From contig JANLPR010000150.1 in NCBI GenBank assembly GCA_031367345.1, forward strand, positions 1 to 8,508: DNA of 8,508 bases. The letters are read 5' to 3'. This stretch comes from JADKIH01 sp031367345 (lineage in GTDB: Bacteria; Bacteroidota; Bacteroidia; AKYH767-A; 2013-40CM-41-45). The notes beneath the pieces were generated by a model. It saw nothing but the letters and a program-made list of their open reading frames with translations, ran no database searches and was not told the origin of the DNA. The translations under genes were made by a program, and so were the position numbers. Shown piece after piece: positions 7,037 to 8,508 of this stretch (position 1 is the first letter of the stretch; every line of letters begins with the position of its first letter).

Positions 7037-7097
7037 AATTTAATTGCATAACGCAAACTGTTATTATTATTCTCTTATGTTATACTAAAACACGCCC

Positions 7098-7481
7098 TTA
7101 CTCCACAATCAATTTCCCCACAACATCATTCACCCGCACGAAATAAAATCCCTTTGCAAAATTAGTGTTTATTACATATTCATTCTTTCCAAACAGCATT
7201 TCGGAATAAATAATTTCTCCTTGACCATTCATTATCTCTAACATTGATTTTTCTCTTGAGGAAACATTTTTTATAATGAAGGTCCCCATAGTTGGGTTAG
7301 GGTAGATTGCGAATTGCAAATCATCTTTTATCCCATTAAAGTTATTAGTCAAAGTCGAATCAACATTCCCTAAACTATCCGTTTTAATTAAATAGTAATC
7401 AGTATTGTTAGAAGAGAAAACAAATTTTGAACCGCAAATAATATAACCATTATCAAATGTTTGTTGCACAACGACATCCAA
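7098..7481 (-). pseudogene. Truncated 3' end of a T9SS-sorted secreted protein
   Basis: The reading frame gives 127 residues from a TTG. Residues 1-40 (VVVQQTFDNGYIICGSK...YYLIKTDSLGN) look like one copy of the QQTxDGGYII-type repeat, found many times over in large Bacteroidota surface proteins. Residues about 57-127 are a complete type A T9SS C-terminal sorting domain: FAIYPNPTMGTFIIKN, LEIMNGQGEIIYSE and KGFYFVRVNDVVGKLIVE. That domain directs secretion and surface attachment in intact proteins. Here there is no signal peptide, no start codon better than TTG and no Shine-Dalgarno sequence, and the frame is closed by a stop at 7506-7508. Only the last repeat and the sorting domain remain, so it is best read as a gene remnant whose 5' part was lost by deletion or recombination. 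A frameshifted parent further upstream is not visible. Confidence 0.7.
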
Positions 7482-7516
7482 TTCAACTTGTCTTATAAGT
7501 TCTATTCATTACTAGA

Positions 7517-7714
7517 TCAATCCGAACCAGTAAAATATATTTTATATAATTGGTTATGGGGGTCGTTCGTTTGACTATAGGCATAATACCACGGTCCATC
7601 ATCAGAAAGCCGTATTGCAATATACGTTCCTGAAGAAATAGTGTCAACAGGATTGAAGGGGTCAGATCTGTAAAATCTCAGATAACGCGAGTCATCAGAT
7701 CTATAAAGTTTCAA
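7517..7714 (-). pseudogene. Orphan gene end of unknown family, probably a remnant
   Basis: The frame ending at 7517 codes for 65 residues from a TTG at 7714 and stays open back to 7849. The residues just upstream of the TTG (NWLLCDTVQLFGTSQ) look as protein-like as those after it, while the frame beyond about 7775 turns into low-complexity Ile/Lys codons typical of spacer DNA. No ATG start exists in the frame. The sequence has alternating polar/aromatic beta-strand character (RYLRFYRSD, SGTYIAIRLSDDG, WYYAYSQTNDP, YKIYF), which suggests the end of a beta-rich, perhaps secreted, domain. I do not recognise the family. It lies 11 bp upstream of the truncated T9SS frame on the same strand, so the two may be pieces of different genes joined by deletion. 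A short real gene from TTG cannot be excluded. Confidence 0.35.
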
Positions 7715-7887
7715 TTGACTAGTTCCGAAAAGTTGTACGGTGTCGCAGAGTAACCAGTTTGAATTGTGGGGTATCTTGCTAGGTGGTTTAATGTTTATTA
7801 ATAATATTATTATTGGTTTAATATATAACTTTATGTGTTTTATCTGATATTATTTTGTATCAACCAAAAGCATTATTTACTAAATCA
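7715..7887. other. AT-rich spacer without a gene
   Basis: Most of this spacer is A/T. TAATAATATTATTA at 7799-7812 is a perfect 14-bp AT palindrome. It has no GC-rich stem and is therefore a poor candidate terminator for the lipoprotein gene ending at 7888. The part next to 7715 may still belong to the remnant frame described at 7517-7714. Confidence 0.4.
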
Positions 7888-8322
7888 TCATTCTTGCCCA
7901 ACACAATCGTAGGTATAAACATCCATCCATCTGATAACACCTAATGTATCAGTGCAAACATTAAAAATATAACCACATTTATGTTTGTTTGAACCATCAA
8001 CGGCGGGTGTGCGAACATTATATTCAAGTCCAAATTTTCTAGCTCTCCAATTGGTAGTATCATTACATCCTCCAGCAAGTAAGCTATAAGATTTTCCAAA
8101 TAATTTATAAATGTAGCCTGTATCTTTTCCAAGAATTAGATCTCTGTATTTCGATTTCAGATTTTTCAAGAGTGTATCTGATGCAAAATTGAATTTATTT
8201 TCTTTTGTTGGACCAGACCAGTTTGTTCGCACATCCTCTTCAAAATCATTTCTTATTTTTGAATCCAATGAGGATGTGCGACAAGCTATTGCCAATAAAG
8301 TTGCAATTATTAGATATTTCAT
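7888..8322 (-). CDS. Small putative lipoprotein, SmpA/BamE-like middle segment
   Basis: This 144-aa protein begins MKYLIIATLLAIAC, a short signal peptide ending in a lipobox-like LAIAC with C14 as the likely lipidated residue. The -3 position is Ala rather than the usual Leu, so the match is imperfect. The mature part contains LILGKDTGYIYKLFGKSYS at about residues 62-80. This resembles the pattern 'G, x5-7, lG.p' of SmpA/BamE-like small outer-membrane lipoproteins. A WMDVYTYDC end follows. Cysteines C86, C116, C123 and C140 could form disulfides outside the cytoplasm. The ATG overlaps the TAA of the upstream T9SS gene by one base (TAATG), so the two are probably co-transcribed and translationally coupled. 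The specific function is unknown, and the SmpA/BamE comparison is a pattern-level inference only. Confidence 0.7.
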   Translation of the reverse strand: MKYLIIATLLAIACRTSSLDSKIRNDFEEDVRTNWSGPTKENKFNFASDTLLKNLKSKYRDLILGKDTGYIYKLFGKSYSLLAGGCNDTTNWRARKFGLEYNVRTPAVDGSNKHKCGYIFNVCTDTLGVIRWMDVYTYDCVGQE

Positions 8323-8508
8323 TAGTTTTTGATAAACATAGAACCTCCTGTTGCGGTCTTTGATTCAAATTTAATCAAATAAACGCCGAGATTGAAGTTG
8401 CTAATATCAATATTTAAAGACGATTCACCCTTCATTATTCTTTTTGACGATTCATCTATCTCTTTTCCTGTTATATCCATTATTTTTATTGATATTTCTT
8501 CATCTGCT
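8322..8508 (-). CDS. 3' end of a T9SS-sorted secreted protein (partial)
   Basis: Only the last 61 codons are inside the window; the 5' part lies beyond 8508. The visible residues begin ADEEISIKIMDITGKEID and continue through SSLNIDISNFNLGVYLIKFES to a final GGSMFIKN. This is the typical second half of a type A T9SS sorting domain: a short strand with 'D.tGk.i', then 'ld.s.l..GvYli'. The protein is therefore expected to be exported across the outer membrane by the type IX system. Its TAA stop shares its last A with the ATG of the lipoprotein gene, which suggests an operon. What the main body of the protein does cannot be seen. Confidence 0.8.
   Translation of the reverse strand, partial: ADEEISIKIMDITGKEIDESSKRIMKGESSLNIDISNFNLGVYLIKFESKTATGGSMFIKN

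Noticed and set aside
7045..7084. GCATAACG ... GTTATAC pair resembling an integron attC site
   Set aside because: The span of about 40 bp is too short, the inner arms do not pair, and no integrase or cassette array is visible.
7941..8132. 63-codon minus-strand frame inside the lipoprotein gene
   Set aside because: It is another frame of the same strand within a gene that has a signal peptide and an operon-type start overlap.

Overview
The window looks like a chromosomal segment from a member of the Bacteroidota. It is AT-rich throughout, and two gene ends carry type IX secretion (T9SS) C-terminal sorting domains (YPNP...KGFYFVRV...KLIVE type, and a partial one at the right edge). One promoter candidate has the Bacteroidota -7 consensus TAnnTTTG. 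There is no rRNA, tRNA, CRISPR array, integrase or transposase. The genus cannot be told from this sequence.

Layout. At the left is a plus-strand DUF1003 membrane protein (137-559), followed by about 400 bp without a gene. The centre is a minus-strand block of three genes, read right to left. First is a 993-aa protein with an archaeo-eukaryotic primase (AEP) domain of the type called TOTE, fused to a superfamily 2 helicase (5998-3017). Next is an AbiEi-like winged-helix antitoxin with a DUF6577-like C-terminal region (2847-2092). Last is an AbiEii-type nucleotidyltransferase toxin (2099-963), which overlaps the antitoxin by 8 bp. To the right is another gene-poor stretch (5999-6556), then a four-helix membrane protein (7009-6557), a debris zone with a truncated T9SS protein end (7481-7098) and a second orphan gene end (7714-7517), a small putative lipoprotein (8322-7888), and the 3' end of another T9SS protein running off the window (8508-8322).

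The most notable structure is a pair of direct repeats that brackets the three-gene block. Positions 755-804 and 6175-6224 are identical over 50 bp. The following 156 bp (805-960 and 6225-6380) align without gaps at roughly 70% identity by hand count. The spacing is exactly 5420 bp. The repeats enclose only the TOTE-type helicase and the AbiE pair, so the block looks like a discrete defence cassette that was inserted at, or could be lost through, this repeat.

How the genes may work together (inference). AbiE is a known phage-abortive toxin-antitoxin system, and TOTE-type AEP-helicases are predicted conflict-system proteins. Their shared direction and boundaries suggest a composite anti-phage island. 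A -7-like box (2871-2878) and an 11-bp inverted repeat (2850-2860 with 3013-3023) next to the antitoxin start suggest that the AbiE pair has its own autoregulated promoter inside the island.
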